Origin: Modestobacter sp. VKM Ac-2985
GTDB taxonomy: Bacteria; Actinomycetota; Actinomycetes; Mycobacteriales; Geodermatophilaceae
DNA length: 64,000 bases
Assembly (NCBI RefSeq): GCF_026967925.1
Contig: NZ_JAPVBI010000002.1
Location: 558,001 to 622,000 of the forward strand
Reading direction: 5' to 3'
Below are positions 1 through 7,302 of the stretch, in pieces. The notes beneath the pieces were generated by a model, which searched no databases, was not told the DNA's origin, and was given only the letters and a program-made list of their open reading frames with translations. Position numbers and translations under genes: made by a program. The first letter of the stretch is position 1, and the number at the start of each line of letters is the position of its first letter.

Positions 1-29
1 GGTCGACGACCTCCCGGCTCACCGCGTGC

Positions 30-521
30 TCAGTCCAGGTCGGCGACCGGCAGGGACCCGGCGGCGCGTTCCAGCAGCGGGGTCATCCGGTGGTCGACGA
101 ACCGGCGCAGCGCCAGGTTGGTGTCCGTGCGCTGGACGCCGGGGATGGCCAAGACCTGCTCGGTGATCCGCCACAGGTCGTCGGCGTCGACCGCGACCAC
201 CTGGACCAGCAGGTCGGCGACCCCGGAGAGCCCGATGACCTCCAGCACCTCCGGGATCGAGGCCAGCGCCTCGCCGACGTCGGCGAGGCTGCGCTGCACG
301 ACCTGCACGGTGACGTAGGCGCCGAGCCGGTAGCCCAGCGCCTCGGGCCGCACCCGCCGTTCGAAGGGGTCCAGGGCGCCGCTGGACTCCAGCCGGCCCA
401 GCCGCGCCTGCACGGTGTTGCGGGCCAGCCCGAGCTGCTGGGAGAGCGCGAGGACGGTGGCCCGCGGGTCCTCGGACAGGGCGAGCAGGAGCCGTGCGTC
501 GGTGGCGTCCAGGGCTGGCAC
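30..521 (-). CDS. bkdR: Lrp/AsnC-family regulator, probable BkdR
   Basis: The 163-residue protein has the Lrp/AsnC layout: an N-terminal helix-turn-helix (about residues 5-55, beginning ALDATDARLLLAL) and a C-terminal ligand-binding RAM domain with conserved GVADLLVQVVAVD. It lies divergent to a branched-chain 2-oxoacid dehydrogenase operon, the usual position of BkdR, which senses branched-chain amino or oxo acids. I chose the GTG at 519-521 because the frame stays open far upstream but family homology begins only here. A 10-bp inverted repeat in the divergent gap is the likely operator. The family is certain; the target is inferred from position. Confidence 0.87.
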   Translation of the reverse strand: MPALDATDARLLLALSEDPRATVLALSQQLGLARNTVQARLGRLESSGALDPFERRVRPEALGYRLGAYVTVQVVQRSLADVGEALASIPEVLEVIGLSGVADLLVQVVAVDADDLWRITEQVLAIPGVQRTDTNLALRRFVDHRMTPLLERAAGSLPVADLD

Positions 522-563
522 GTTGCTCAGTCTGACAGGCGAGCACCGGCGAGCGGTGGCCTT

Positions 564-596
564 TCTGCGCAACGGCGTCGGAGGTGGTTGCGCAGA
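564..596. promoter_or_regulatory. Inverted repeat, probable BkdR operator
   Basis: A perfect 10-bp inverted repeat (TCTGCGCAAC, 13 bases, GTTGCGCAGA) lies in the 215-base gap between the divergent regulator and the E1 alpha gene. The arm centres are about 23 bp apart, close to two helical turns, which suits an Lrp-type dimer. The rest of the gap shows no clear sigma-70 consensus. Binding is inferred. Confidence 0.5.
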
Positions 597-736
597 TCGG
601 TCGGTGAGTGATCTTCTCCACACGCGGCCCGGCGTGCCACCATGTGTGAGTGGCGCCACACCCCCGGCGCCGCGTGGACGTCCAGCGACGGGCGCTCCGG
701 TGACCCCGGGCTCCGCCAGACGGCGAGGAGAGTGGC

Positions 737-1876
737 GTGACTGCGTTGCAGCAGGGGACCACCGAGGTGGTCGACCCCGTACCGGGCGCCGGCGCGCCAC
801 ACCTGCCCGATCAGCCGGACCTGGTCCAGCTGCTCACCCCCGAGGGCGAGCGGGTCGAGCACCCCGACTACCGCCTGGACATCTCGGACGACGAGCTGCG
901 CGGCCTGTACCGCGACCTCGCCCTCGTCCGCCGGTGGGACGCCGAGGCGACCGCCCTGCAGCGCCAGGGTGAGCTCGGCATCTGGGCCTCGCTGCTCGGC
1001 CAGGAGGCGGCCCAGGTGGGCGCCGGTCGGGCCCTCGTCGACGGCGACATGGCCTTCCCCACCTACCGGGAGCACGGCGTCGCCTGGACCCGGGGCGTCG
1101 ACCCGCTGCACGTGATGAGCCTGTTCCGCGGGGTCGACCAGGGCGGCTGGGACCCGGTCGCCCGCAGCTTCAACCTCTACACCGTGGTCATCGGCGCGCA
1201 GACCCTGCACGCCACCGGCTATGCGATGGGCCTGCAGCGCGACGGCGCGGAGAACGCCGCGCTGGCCTTCCTCGGCGACGGCGCGACCAGCCAGGGCGAG
1301 GTCAACGAGGCGATGATCTGGGCCTCGACCTTCGCCGCACCTGTCGTCTTCTTCTGTCAGAACAACCAGTACGCGATCAGCGTGCCGATCGAGCGGCAGT
1401 CCCGAGTGCCGCTCTACCAGCGGGCCGCCGGGTTCGGCTTCCCCGGCGTGCGGGTCGACGGCAACGACGTCCTGGCCGTGCTCGCCGTGACCCGGGCGGC
1501 GCTGGCCGCGGCCCGGGAGGGCTCCGGCCCCACCTTCATCGAGGCGTTCACCTACCGGATGGGCGCGCACACCACCTCCGACGACCCGACCCGCTACCGC
1601 CTGGCCGGCGAGCTGGAGGAGTGGAAGCTGCGCGACCCGATCGCCCGGCTCAAGGCGCACCTGTCCCGCACCGGCATCGCCGGTCCCGAGTTCTTCACCG
1701 CGGTCGACGCCGAGGGCGACGAGCTCGCCGCCCGGATCCGGAAGGGCACCGTGGAGATGCCCGACCCGGCGGGCACGGAGATGTTCGACCACGTCTTCGC
1801 CGAGCAGACCCCGGAGCTGGCGCAGCAGCGCGAGGAGTTCGTGGCCTACCACGCCTCCTTCGAGGGGGAGCAGTGA
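737..1876 (+). CDS. bkdA: Branched-chain 2-oxoacid dehydrogenase E1 alpha
   Basis: The 379-residue protein is the thiamine-diphosphate-binding alpha subunit of an E1 component, which decarboxylates 2-oxoacids in the cytoplasm. The ThDP/Mg motif runs from GDG (180-182) to NN (209-210) with the standard spacing. The start is the GTG at 737, preceded by a GAGGAG ribosome site at 725-730. The stop overlaps the E1 beta start in GTGA. Branched-chain rather than pyruvate specificity is inferred from the adjacent Lrp regulator and the separate alpha and beta subunits. An acetoin or pyruvate dehydrogenase E1 is the main alternative. Confidence 0.88.
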   Translation: MTALQQGTTEVVDPVPGAGAPHLPDQPDLVQLLTPEGERVEHPDYRLDISDDELRGLYRDLALVRRWDAEATALQRQGELGIWASLLGQEAAQVGAGRALVDGDMAFPTYREHGVAWTRGVDPLHVMSLFRGVDQGGWDPVARSFNLYTVVIGAQTLHATGYAMGLQRDGAENAALAFLGDGATSQGEVNEAMIWASTFAAPVVFFCQNNQYAISVPIERQSRVPLYQRAAGFGFPGVRVDGNDVLAVLAVTRAALAAAREGSGPTFIEAFTYRMGAHTTSDDPTRYRLAGELEEWKLRDPIARLKAHLSRTGIAGPEFFTAVDAEGDELAARIRKGTVEMPDPAGTEMFDHVFAEQTPELAQQREEFVAYHASFEGEQ

Positions 1877-2850
1877 CCGAGACGCTGACCATCGGCAAGG
1901 CGCTCAACCGCGGCCTGCGCAAGGCCATGGAGGACGACGGCAAGGTCGTGCTCATGGGCGAGGACATCGGCAAGCTGGGCGGGGTCTTCCGGATCACCGA
2001 CGGCCTGCAGAAGGACTTCGGCGAGGCCCGCGTCGTCGACACCCCGCTGGCCGAGGCCGGCATCCTCGGCACCGCGGTCGGCCTGGCGATGCGCGGCTAC
2101 CGGCCGGTGTGCGAGATCCAGTTCGACGGGTTCGTCTTCCCCGCCTACAACCAGATCGTCACCCAGGTCGCCAAGATCCACGCCCGCTCCCGGGGCAAGC
2201 TGCCGATGCCGATCGTCATCCGGATCCCCTTCGGCGGCGGCATCGGCGCGGTCGAGCACCACAGCGAGAGCCCCGAGGCCTACTTCGCGCACACCGCCGG
2301 CCTGAAGGTCGTCGCGGTGAGCACCCCGGCCGACGCGTACTGGGGCATCCAGCAGGCGATCGCCGCCCCCGACCCGGTCGTCTTCCTCGAGCCCAAGCGG
2401 CGGTACTGGGAGAAGGGCGAGGTCGACACCGACGGCACCCCGGACCCGCTGTTCGGCTCCCGGGTGGTCCGCGGGGGGGACGACGTCACGGTGCTCGCCT
2501 ACGGGCCGATGGTGAAGACGGCGCTGCAGGCCGCCGACGCCGCCGCCGAGGAGGGCCGCTCGCTGGAGGTCGTCGACCTGCGCACCCTCTCCCCGCTGGA
2601 CCTGGACCCGGTCTACGAGTCGGTCCGCCGCACCGGCCGCTGCGTGGTCGTGCACGAGGCGCCGGTGACCCTCGGCCTGGGCGCGGAGATCGCCGCCCGG
2701 GTGACCGAGCACTGCTTCCACTCGCTGGAGGCGCCGGTGCTGCGCGTGGGCGGGTACGACACCCCGTACCCGCCGTCGAAGATGGAAGAGGACTACCTCC
2801 CCGACCTCGACCGCGTGCTGGACGCCGTCGACCGATCGATGGGCTTCTGA
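1873..2850 (+). CDS. bkdB: Branched-chain 2-oxoacid dehydrogenase E1 beta
   Basis: This 325-residue transketolase-type subunit pairs with E1 alpha to form the heterotetrameric E1. It shows the family landmarks MGEDIGKLGGVFR near the N-terminus, DTPLAEAGILG, the FGGGIGAVEHHSESPEA active-site loop and the transketolase C-terminal domain. Its GTG start at 1873 overlaps the E1 alpha stop by four bases, and its TGA shares one base with the ATG of the E2 gene, so the three genes are translationally coupled. The frame is also open upstream, but homology begins here. Confidence 0.9.
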   Translation: MTETLTIGKALNRGLRKAMEDDGKVVLMGEDIGKLGGVFRITDGLQKDFGEARVVDTPLAEAGILGTAVGLAMRGYRPVCEIQFDGFVFPAYNQIVTQVAKIHARSRGKLPMPIVIRIPFGGGIGAVEHHSESPEAYFAHTAGLKVVAVSTPADAYWGIQQAIAAPDPVVFLEPKRRYWEKGEVDTDGTPDPLFGSRVVRGGDDVTVLAYGPMVKTALQAADAAAEEGRSLEVVDLRTLSPLDLDPVYESVRRTGRCVVVHEAPVTLGLGAEIAARVTEHCFHSLEAPVLRVGGYDTPYPPSKMEEDYLPDLDRVLDAVDRSMGF

Positions 2851-4304
2851 TGGCCGAGCTGCGCCAGTTCAAGCTCCCCGACGTCGGGGAGGGGCTGACC
2901 GAGGGCGAGATCCTGTCCTGGCTGGTCGCCGTGGGCGACTCGGTCACCGTCAACCAGCCGCTGTGCGAGGTCGAGACGGCGAAGGCCGCCGTCGAGCTGC
3001 CCAGCCCGTTCGCCGGCACGGTGACCGAACTGCTGTTCGACGCCGGGACGACGGTCGACGTGGGCGCACCGATCATCACGATCGACGTCGGCGGCGGGTC
3101 CGACGCCGCCCCGGCGGAGGACGCACCGACCGGCTCAGGCCTGATCGGGGAGACCAACGCCAACGGCCGGACGGCGGTGCTGGTCGGCTACGGCCCGCGC
3201 AGCACGGAGGCGAAGCGCCGTCCCCGCCGGGGGCAGCCGGTCGCGGCCGCGCAGGTGACCGCACCACAGGTCCTCCCCGAGGCCGACCACTCCCCGGCGC
3301 ACACGCCGTTGCTGGCCACCGCCCCGGACGCGAGGGTCAAGCCGGTCCGGCACGGTGGGCTGGAGGCCGCCCGGGCGGCCGAGGCGGCGGCGGCTCGCCG
3401 GCCCGCCGACCCCGCGGCGTCGGCGTCGTCCGCGACCGCCGGACGCGGTGCCCTGCGCCCGCTGGCCAAGCCGCCGGTGCGCAAGTACGCCAAGGAGCTC
3501 GGCATCGACCTGACCACGGTCCGGGGCACCGGGGAGGGCGGGGTGATCACCCGCGCCGACGTCGACGCCGCGCTGGCCCCGCCGGCCGAGCCCCAGGGCG
3601 CCGCAGCCGGGGACACCCGGATCCCGATCAAGGGGGTGCGCAAGCACACCGCCGCGGCGATGGTGGCCAGCGCGTTCACCGCGCCGCACGTCACCGAGTT
3701 CCTCACCGTCGACGTCACCCGCACGATGAAGCTGCGCGAACGACTGGCCACCCGGCCGGAGCTGGCCGGGGTGAAGGTCAGCCCGCTGCTGTTCGTGGCC
3801 AAGGCGCTGCTGCTGGCGGCGGAGCGGCACCCGATGGTCAACAGCTCCTGGGACGAGGCCGCCCAGGAGATCGTCGTCCACGGCGCGGTGAACCTGGGGA
3901 TCGCGGCCGCCACCCCGCGGGGCCTGATCGTGCCGAACGTCAAGGACGCCGGCCGGCTGTCGCTGGCGGAGCTGGCCGGCGCGCTCACCGAGCTCACCGA
4001 GACCGCGCGGGCGGGGAAGACCCAGCCGCAGGACATGACCGGCGGCACGATCACGATCACCAACGTCGGCGTCTTCGGCGTCGACACCGGCACGCCGATC
4101 CTCAACCCCGGCGAGTCGGCGATCCTGGCCTTCGGCGCCGTCCGGGCGATGCCCTGGGTGCACAAGGGCAAGGTGGTGCCGCGGCAGGTCACCACGCTGG
4201 CGCTGTCGTTCGACCACCGCATCGTCGACGGCGAGCTGGGCTCCCGCTTCCTGGCCGACGTGGGGGCGCTGCTGCACGATCCCGGCACCGCGCTCGCGTT
4301 CTGA
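2850..4304 (+). CDS. bkdC: Dihydrolipoamide acyltransferase E2 of the branched-chain complex
   Basis: The 484-residue protein has the three E2 parts in order. An N-terminal lipoyl domain carries the modified lysine K45 in ETAKA. A peripheral-subunit-binding domain lies around residues 205-250 (RKYAKELGIDL). The C-terminal catalytic acyltransferase domain ends with HRIVDG, with catalytic H456 and D460. An Ala/Pro-rich linker of about 100 residues separates lipoyl and E1/E3-binding domains. It transfers the acyl group from E1 to CoA. No E3 (lipoamide dehydrogenase) gene lies nearby, so E3 must come from elsewhere, as is usual in Actinobacteria. Confidence 0.9.
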   Translation: MAELRQFKLPDVGEGLTEGEILSWLVAVGDSVTVNQPLCEVETAKAAVELPSPFAGTVTELLFDAGTTVDVGAPIITIDVGGGSDAAPAEDAPTGSGLIGETNANGRTAVLVGYGPRSTEAKRRPRRGQPVAAAQVTAPQVLPEADHSPAHTPLLATAPDARVKPVRHGGLEAARAAEAAAARRPADPAASASSATAGRGALRPLAKPPVRKYAKELGIDLTTVRGTGEGGVITRADVDAALAPPAEPQGAAAGDTRIPIKGVRKHTAAAMVASAFTAPHVTEFLTVDVTRTMKLRERLATRPELAGVKVSPLLFVAKALLLAAERHPMVNSSWDEAAQEIVVHGAVNLGIAAATPRGLIVPNVKDAGRLSLAELAGALTELTETARAGKTQPQDMTGGTITITNVGVFGVDTGTPILNPGESAILAFGAVRAMPWVHKGKVVPRQVTTLALSFDHRIVDGELGSRFLADVGALLHDPGTALAF

Positions 4305-4306
4305 CC

Positions 4307-5503
4307 GTGCGCACCCAGCTCGGGCCCCTGCTGTCCTTCGCGGCCGGCTCCCGGGTCCCCGCGGGCTTCGGCTACCTGGGGGACGACGGGGAGGTGCGCG
4401 CCGACAAGCCGGTGGAGACCTGGATCAGCGCCCGGATGACGCACGTCTTCGGCCTCGGCGCGCTCCTCGGTGAGCCGGGCGCCGAGGGGCTCGCCGCCCA
4501 TGGCGTGGCCGCACTACAAGAGGGCCCGTTGCGCGACGCCGAGCACGGCGGCTGGCGCTCCGCGGTGGGCGCCGGCGCCGACGACGACGGGAAGGCCGCC
4601 TACGTGCACGCCTTCGTGATGCTGGCCGGGTCGACCGCCACCGTGGCCGGCATCGCCGGCGGCCGGGACCTGCTGGAGGAGGCGCTGGGGGTCTGGGAGC
4701 AGCGCTTCTGGGACGAGGACGAGGGCCTGGCCGCCGAGTCGTTCGACCGCACCTGGGCCACCAGCGAGCCCTACCGCGGCGCGAACGCCAACATGCACGG
4801 GGTCGAGGCCACCCTCGCGGCGGCCGACGCCCTGGCGCCCACCGACCCCGGCACGGCGGCCCGGCTGCGCACCCACGCCCTGCGGGCGACCGAGCGGATC
4901 GTGCACGGGTGGGCCCGGGCGCGGGACTGGCGGCTGCCCGAGCACTTCACCGCGTCCTGGGAGCCGCTGCCGGAGTTCAACCGGGACCGCCCGGCCGATC
5001 CCTTCCGCCCGTACGGGGTCACCGTCGGGCACCAGTTCGAGTGGGCCCGGCTGAGCCTGCACCTGGCCGCGGCGCTGGGCGAGCAGGCCCCCGGCTGGCT
5101 GCACGCCGACGCCGATGGGCTGTTCCTGGCCGCCGCCGAGCGGGGCTGGGCGGCCGACGGCCACGAGGGCTTCCCGTACACGCTCGACTGGGACGACCGG
5201 CCGGTGGTCGGCGCCCGGATGCACTGGGTGCTCAGCGAGGCGGTCGCCGCCGCGGCCGTGCGCCACGCCGTGCACGGCGATCCGCGCACGTCGTCGCTGC
5301 GGCACCGGTGGGAGGAGCTGGGCGACCGGCTGTTCCTGGACCCGGCGGTGGGCAGCTGGCACCACGAGCTGACCCCCGAGGGCGCGGTGGCCAGCGGCAC
5401 CTGGGCGGGCAAACCGGATGCGTACCACCTGGCGCAGATGCTGCTGCTGCCCGGGCGGCCGGTGCGCGGCAGCGTGGCCGCCGCCGTCCTGGCCTCGCGC
5501 TGA
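4307..5503 (+). CDS. AGE-family epimerase/isomerase
   Basis: The 398-residue protein resembles the N-acylglucosamine 2-epimerase / aldose-ketose isomerase superfamily (alpha6/alpha6 barrel), including YihS-type isomerases. The landmarks YRGANANMHGVEA, GVTVGHQFEWARL, HEGFPYTLDWDD and a final GKPDAYHLAQM supply the conserved His and Glu residues of the barrel. Such enzymes interconvert free sugars such as mannose/fructose, glucose/mannose or sulfoquinovose/sulfofructose. The GTG start is only two bases after the E2 stop, so the gene is probably co-transcribed with the dehydrogenase operon, although the pathways have no obvious link. The substrate cannot be told from sequence. Confidence 0.82.
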   Translation: MRTQLGPLLSFAAGSRVPAGFGYLGDDGEVRADKPVETWISARMTHVFGLGALLGEPGAEGLAAHGVAALQEGPLRDAEHGGWRSAVGAGADDDGKAAYVHAFVMLAGSTATVAGIAGGRDLLEEALGVWEQRFWDEDEGLAAESFDRTWATSEPYRGANANMHGVEATLAAADALAPTDPGTAARLRTHALRATERIVHGWARARDWRLPEHFTASWEPLPEFNRDRPADPFRPYGVTVGHQFEWARLSLHLAAALGEQAPGWLHADADGLFLAAAERGWAADGHEGFPYTLDWDDRPVVGARMHWVLSEAVAAAAVRHAVHGDPRTSSLRHRWEELGDRLFLDPAVGSWHHELTPEGAVASGTWAGKPDAYHLAQMLLLPGRPVRGSVAAAVLASR

Positions 5504-5530
5504 CCCGTCGCCCGGCGTCGAGATCGGGCG

Positions 5531-5563
5531 GAGGGCTGCCTGGACGGGCGGGAGGCAGCCCTC
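5531..5563 (+). terminator. Hairpin terminator after the bkd-AGE operon
   Basis: An 11-bp perfect stem (GAGGGCTGCCT / AGGCAGCCCTC) with an 11-base loop lies 27 bases after the epimerase stop. No T tract follows, as is common in high-GC actinobacteria. Confidence 0.6.
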
Positions 5564-5606
5564 AGCCCGTGCTGATCACCGGCGTCAGGGAGTGTCGGGT
5601 CACTCC

Positions 5607-5635
5607 GGGTGTATCTGCTGCGCGCAACCGGGTAG
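5607..5635 (+). promoter_or_regulatory. Possible stress-sigma (SigB-like) promoter
   Basis: GTGT at 5609-5612 and GGGTAG at 5630-5635 are separated by 17 bases and lie 44 bases upstream of the SRPBCC start. They resemble the GTTT / GGGTAT elements used by SigB/SigF-type sigma factors of Actinobacteria. The -35 match is weak, so this is a suggestion only. Confidence 0.3.
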
Positions 5636-5678
5636 GGGCTGCTGGACGGACGAGATCCCTGAGCAGAGGAGGCTCCCC

Positions 5679-6140
5679 ATGGCGAACGTGGAGAAGTCGA
5701 TCGACGTGGACGTGCCGATCCGGCAGGTCTATGACCAGTGGACGCAGTTCGAGTCGTTCCCGAAGTTCATGAACGGCGTCGAGCGCATCACCCAGCTCGA
5801 CGACCGGCACACCCACTGGGTCACCAAGATCGGTGGGGTCGAGCGCGAGTTCGACGCCGAGATCACCGAGCAGCACCCCGACGAGCGGGTGGCCTGGAAG
5901 AGCACCGACGGCGAGACCAAGCACGCCGGCGTCGTCACCTTCCACAAGATCAGTGACAACACGACGCGGGTCATGGTCCAGCTGGACTGGGAGCCGCAGG
6001 GCGTGGTGGAGAAGGTGGGCGCCGCCGTCGGCGTCGACGACCGGCAGATCAGCGCCGACGTGAAGAAGTTCAAGGAGTTCATCGAGAGCCGTGGCACCGA
6101 GACCGGTGCCTGGCGCGGTGACGTCCCCCGCGAGGGCTGA
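5679..6140 (+). CDS. SRPBCC-family polyketide-cyclase/dehydrase-like protein
   Basis: The 153-residue protein fits the START/SRPBCC small-molecule-binding fold of the Polyketide_cyc2 (COG5637-like) type. It opens with VEKSIDVDVPIRQVYDQWTQFESFPKFMNGVE and ends with a long helix (ISADVKKFKEFIESRG). It has no signal peptide or membrane segment. Proteins of this type are common stress-associated soluble proteins of unknown ligand. The ATG has a strong AGAGGAGG site. It stands alone, with a possible SigB-like promoter upstream and two hairpins downstream. Confidence 0.75.
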   Translation: MANVEKSIDVDVPIRQVYDQWTQFESFPKFMNGVERITQLDDRHTHWVTKIGGVEREFDAEITEQHPDERVAWKSTDGETKHAGVVTFHKISDNTTRVMVQLDWEPQGVVEKVGAAVGVDDRQISADVKKFKEFIESRGTETGAWRGDVPREG

Positions 6141-6147
6141 CGGAACA

Positions 6148-6196
6148 CCCCGTTCCCCGCATCCCTCGCAGGCTCGGGCCGAGCCTCTGAACGGGG
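6148..6196 (+). terminator. Post-stop palindrome (family member a)
   Basis: The outer arms CCCCGTTC / GAACGGGG enclose an inner hairpin GGCTC-GGGCC-GAGCC. The element begins eight bases behind the SRPBCC stop. It shares its outer arms and its CTCG/CGAG core with the element behind glcF (51953-52058), so it belongs to a repeated terminator-like family in this window. Confidence 0.55.
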
Positions 6197-6202
6197 CCGC
6201 CG

Positions 6203-6241
6203 ACGGCGCCCGCCTCCTCACCTCGAGGAGGCGGGCGTCGT
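6203..6241 (+). terminator. Second hairpin downstream of the SRPBCC gene
   Basis: A 17-bp stem with one mismatch (core CGCCCGCCTCCTC / GAGGAGGCGGGCG) and a very short loop follows directly on the previous palindrome. Together they probably form a double terminator before the next gene. Confidence 0.65.
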
Positions 6242-6299
6242 CGCGTGTGCGGCCGGATCCGATGTGCAGTGCACGACCGGATGGGGCATGGGTCGGGTC

Positions 6300-6920
6300 A
6301 TGACCACGACGACCCCGCTGCGCGCACTTGCGCTGACCTGCAGCCTCAAGCCCTCGCCCGCCCCCTCCAGCACCGACCTGATGGCCCGCCAGGTGCTCGA
6401 CGCCCTGGCCGGGCACGGCGTCGAGGGGGAGCTGCTCCGTGTGGTCGACCACGACGTCAAGCCCGGCGTCGAGGTCGACATGGGCGACGGGGACGCCTGG
6501 CCGGCGATCCGGGAGAAGATCCTGGCCGCCGACGTCCTGCTGCTGGCCACCCCGACCTGGGTCGGGCACATGAGCAGCGTGGCCCAGCGCGTGGTCGAGC
6601 GGCTGGACGCCGAGATCTCCGAGACCGACGACCAGGGGCGTCCGCTGGTGTTCGGGAAGGTCGGCATCGTCGCCGTCGTGGGCAACGAGGACGGCGCGCA
6701 CAAGATCAGCGCGGACCTGTTCCAGGCGCTGGACGACGTCGGCTTCACCGTCCCGGCGCAGGGCGCCACGTACTGGAACGGCGAGGCGATGCACGGCACC
6801 GACTACCAGGACCTGGACGAGACCCCGGAGGCGACCGGGACGACGACGGCCACCGTGGCCCGCAACGCCGCGCACCTGGCCCGGCTGCTGAAGGACTCGC
6901 CCTTCCCGCCTGCCTCCTGA
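6300..6920 (+). CDS. Flavodoxin-fold NADPH-dependent FMN reductase
   Basis: The 206-residue protein fits the NADPH-dependent FMN reductase / flavodoxin-like family. It has a phosphate-binding loop (TCSLKPSPAPSSTDLMARQVL) at the N-terminus, a central strand VLLLATPTWVGHMSSVAQ and a GIVAVVGNEDGAH loop that would bind flavin. It is soluble. The substrate is unknown; relatives reduce FMN, quinones or azo compounds. The ATG at 6300 has only a weak ribosome site; an in-frame ATG at 6288 is an alternative. Its 3' end faces ptsH across a shared terminator. Confidence 0.75.
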   Translation: MTTTTPLRALALTCSLKPSPAPSSTDLMARQVLDALAGHGVEGELLRVVDHDVKPGVEVDMGDGDAWPAIREKILAADVLLLATPTWVGHMSSVAQRVVERLDAEISETDDQGRPLVFGKVGIVAVVGNEDGAHKISADLFQALDDVGFTVPAQGATYWNGEAMHGTDYQDLDETPEATGTTTATVARNAAHLARLLKDSPFPPAS

Positions 6921-6936
6921 GCCGGCTGCACCAGAG

Positions 6937-6982
6937 ACGACGACAGCGCCCGTCCCCAGCCGGGGACGGGCGCTGTCGTCGT
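6937..6982. terminator. Bidirectional terminator between FMN reductase and ptsH
   Basis: A perfect 21-bp stem (starting ACGACGACAGCGCCCG) with a four-base loop lies between two converging genes, 16 bases behind the reductase stop and 25 bases behind the ptsH stop. It is well placed to end transcription from both sides. Confidence 0.85.
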
Positions 6983-7007
6983 GCTGGACCCCGTGCGGGG
7001 CCGGCGG

Positions 7008-7268
7008 CTACTCCGCGTCGAGGTCGCTGGCCACCATGTCGGCGATGCGGCCGAGCACCGCCTCGTCGTCGCTGTCGACGACGACCTCGGTGCCCTGCTT
7101 GGCGCCGAGCGTCATGATCATCAGCGGCGAGCCGGCATCGACCGGGTTCCCACCGGGGGTCGCCAGCGTGACCGGCACCCCCGACTTGGAGACGGCCTCG
7201 GCGATCAGGGCCGCCGGACGGGCGTGCAGTCCGACGGCGGAGCCGACGGTCACGGTCTTGGAGGGCAT
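7008..7268 (-). CDS. ptsH: Phosphocarrier protein HPr
   Basis: The 86-residue protein has the HPr active site GLHARPAA with phosphorylatable His15 (numbered from the annotated start). It passes phosphate from enzyme I to the EIIA domains of PTS transporters in the cytoplasm. The region of the regulatory serine used in Firmicutes reads GSPLMIMTLG with Ser47, but HPr kinase control is not expected in Actinobacteria. It is the last gene of the fruR-fruK-fruA-ptsH operon, 34 bases after fruA. By family knowledge it should also serve DhaM at 30688-31098. Confidence 0.95.
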   Translation of the reverse strand: MPSKTVTVGSAVGLHARPAALIAEAVSKSGVPVTLATPGGNPVDAGSPLMIMTLGAKQGTEVVVDSDDEAVLGRIADMVASDLDAE

Positions 7269-7302
7269 CGGTGCCTGCTTTCTGAGGTCGGCGTGCTGGT
7301 GG

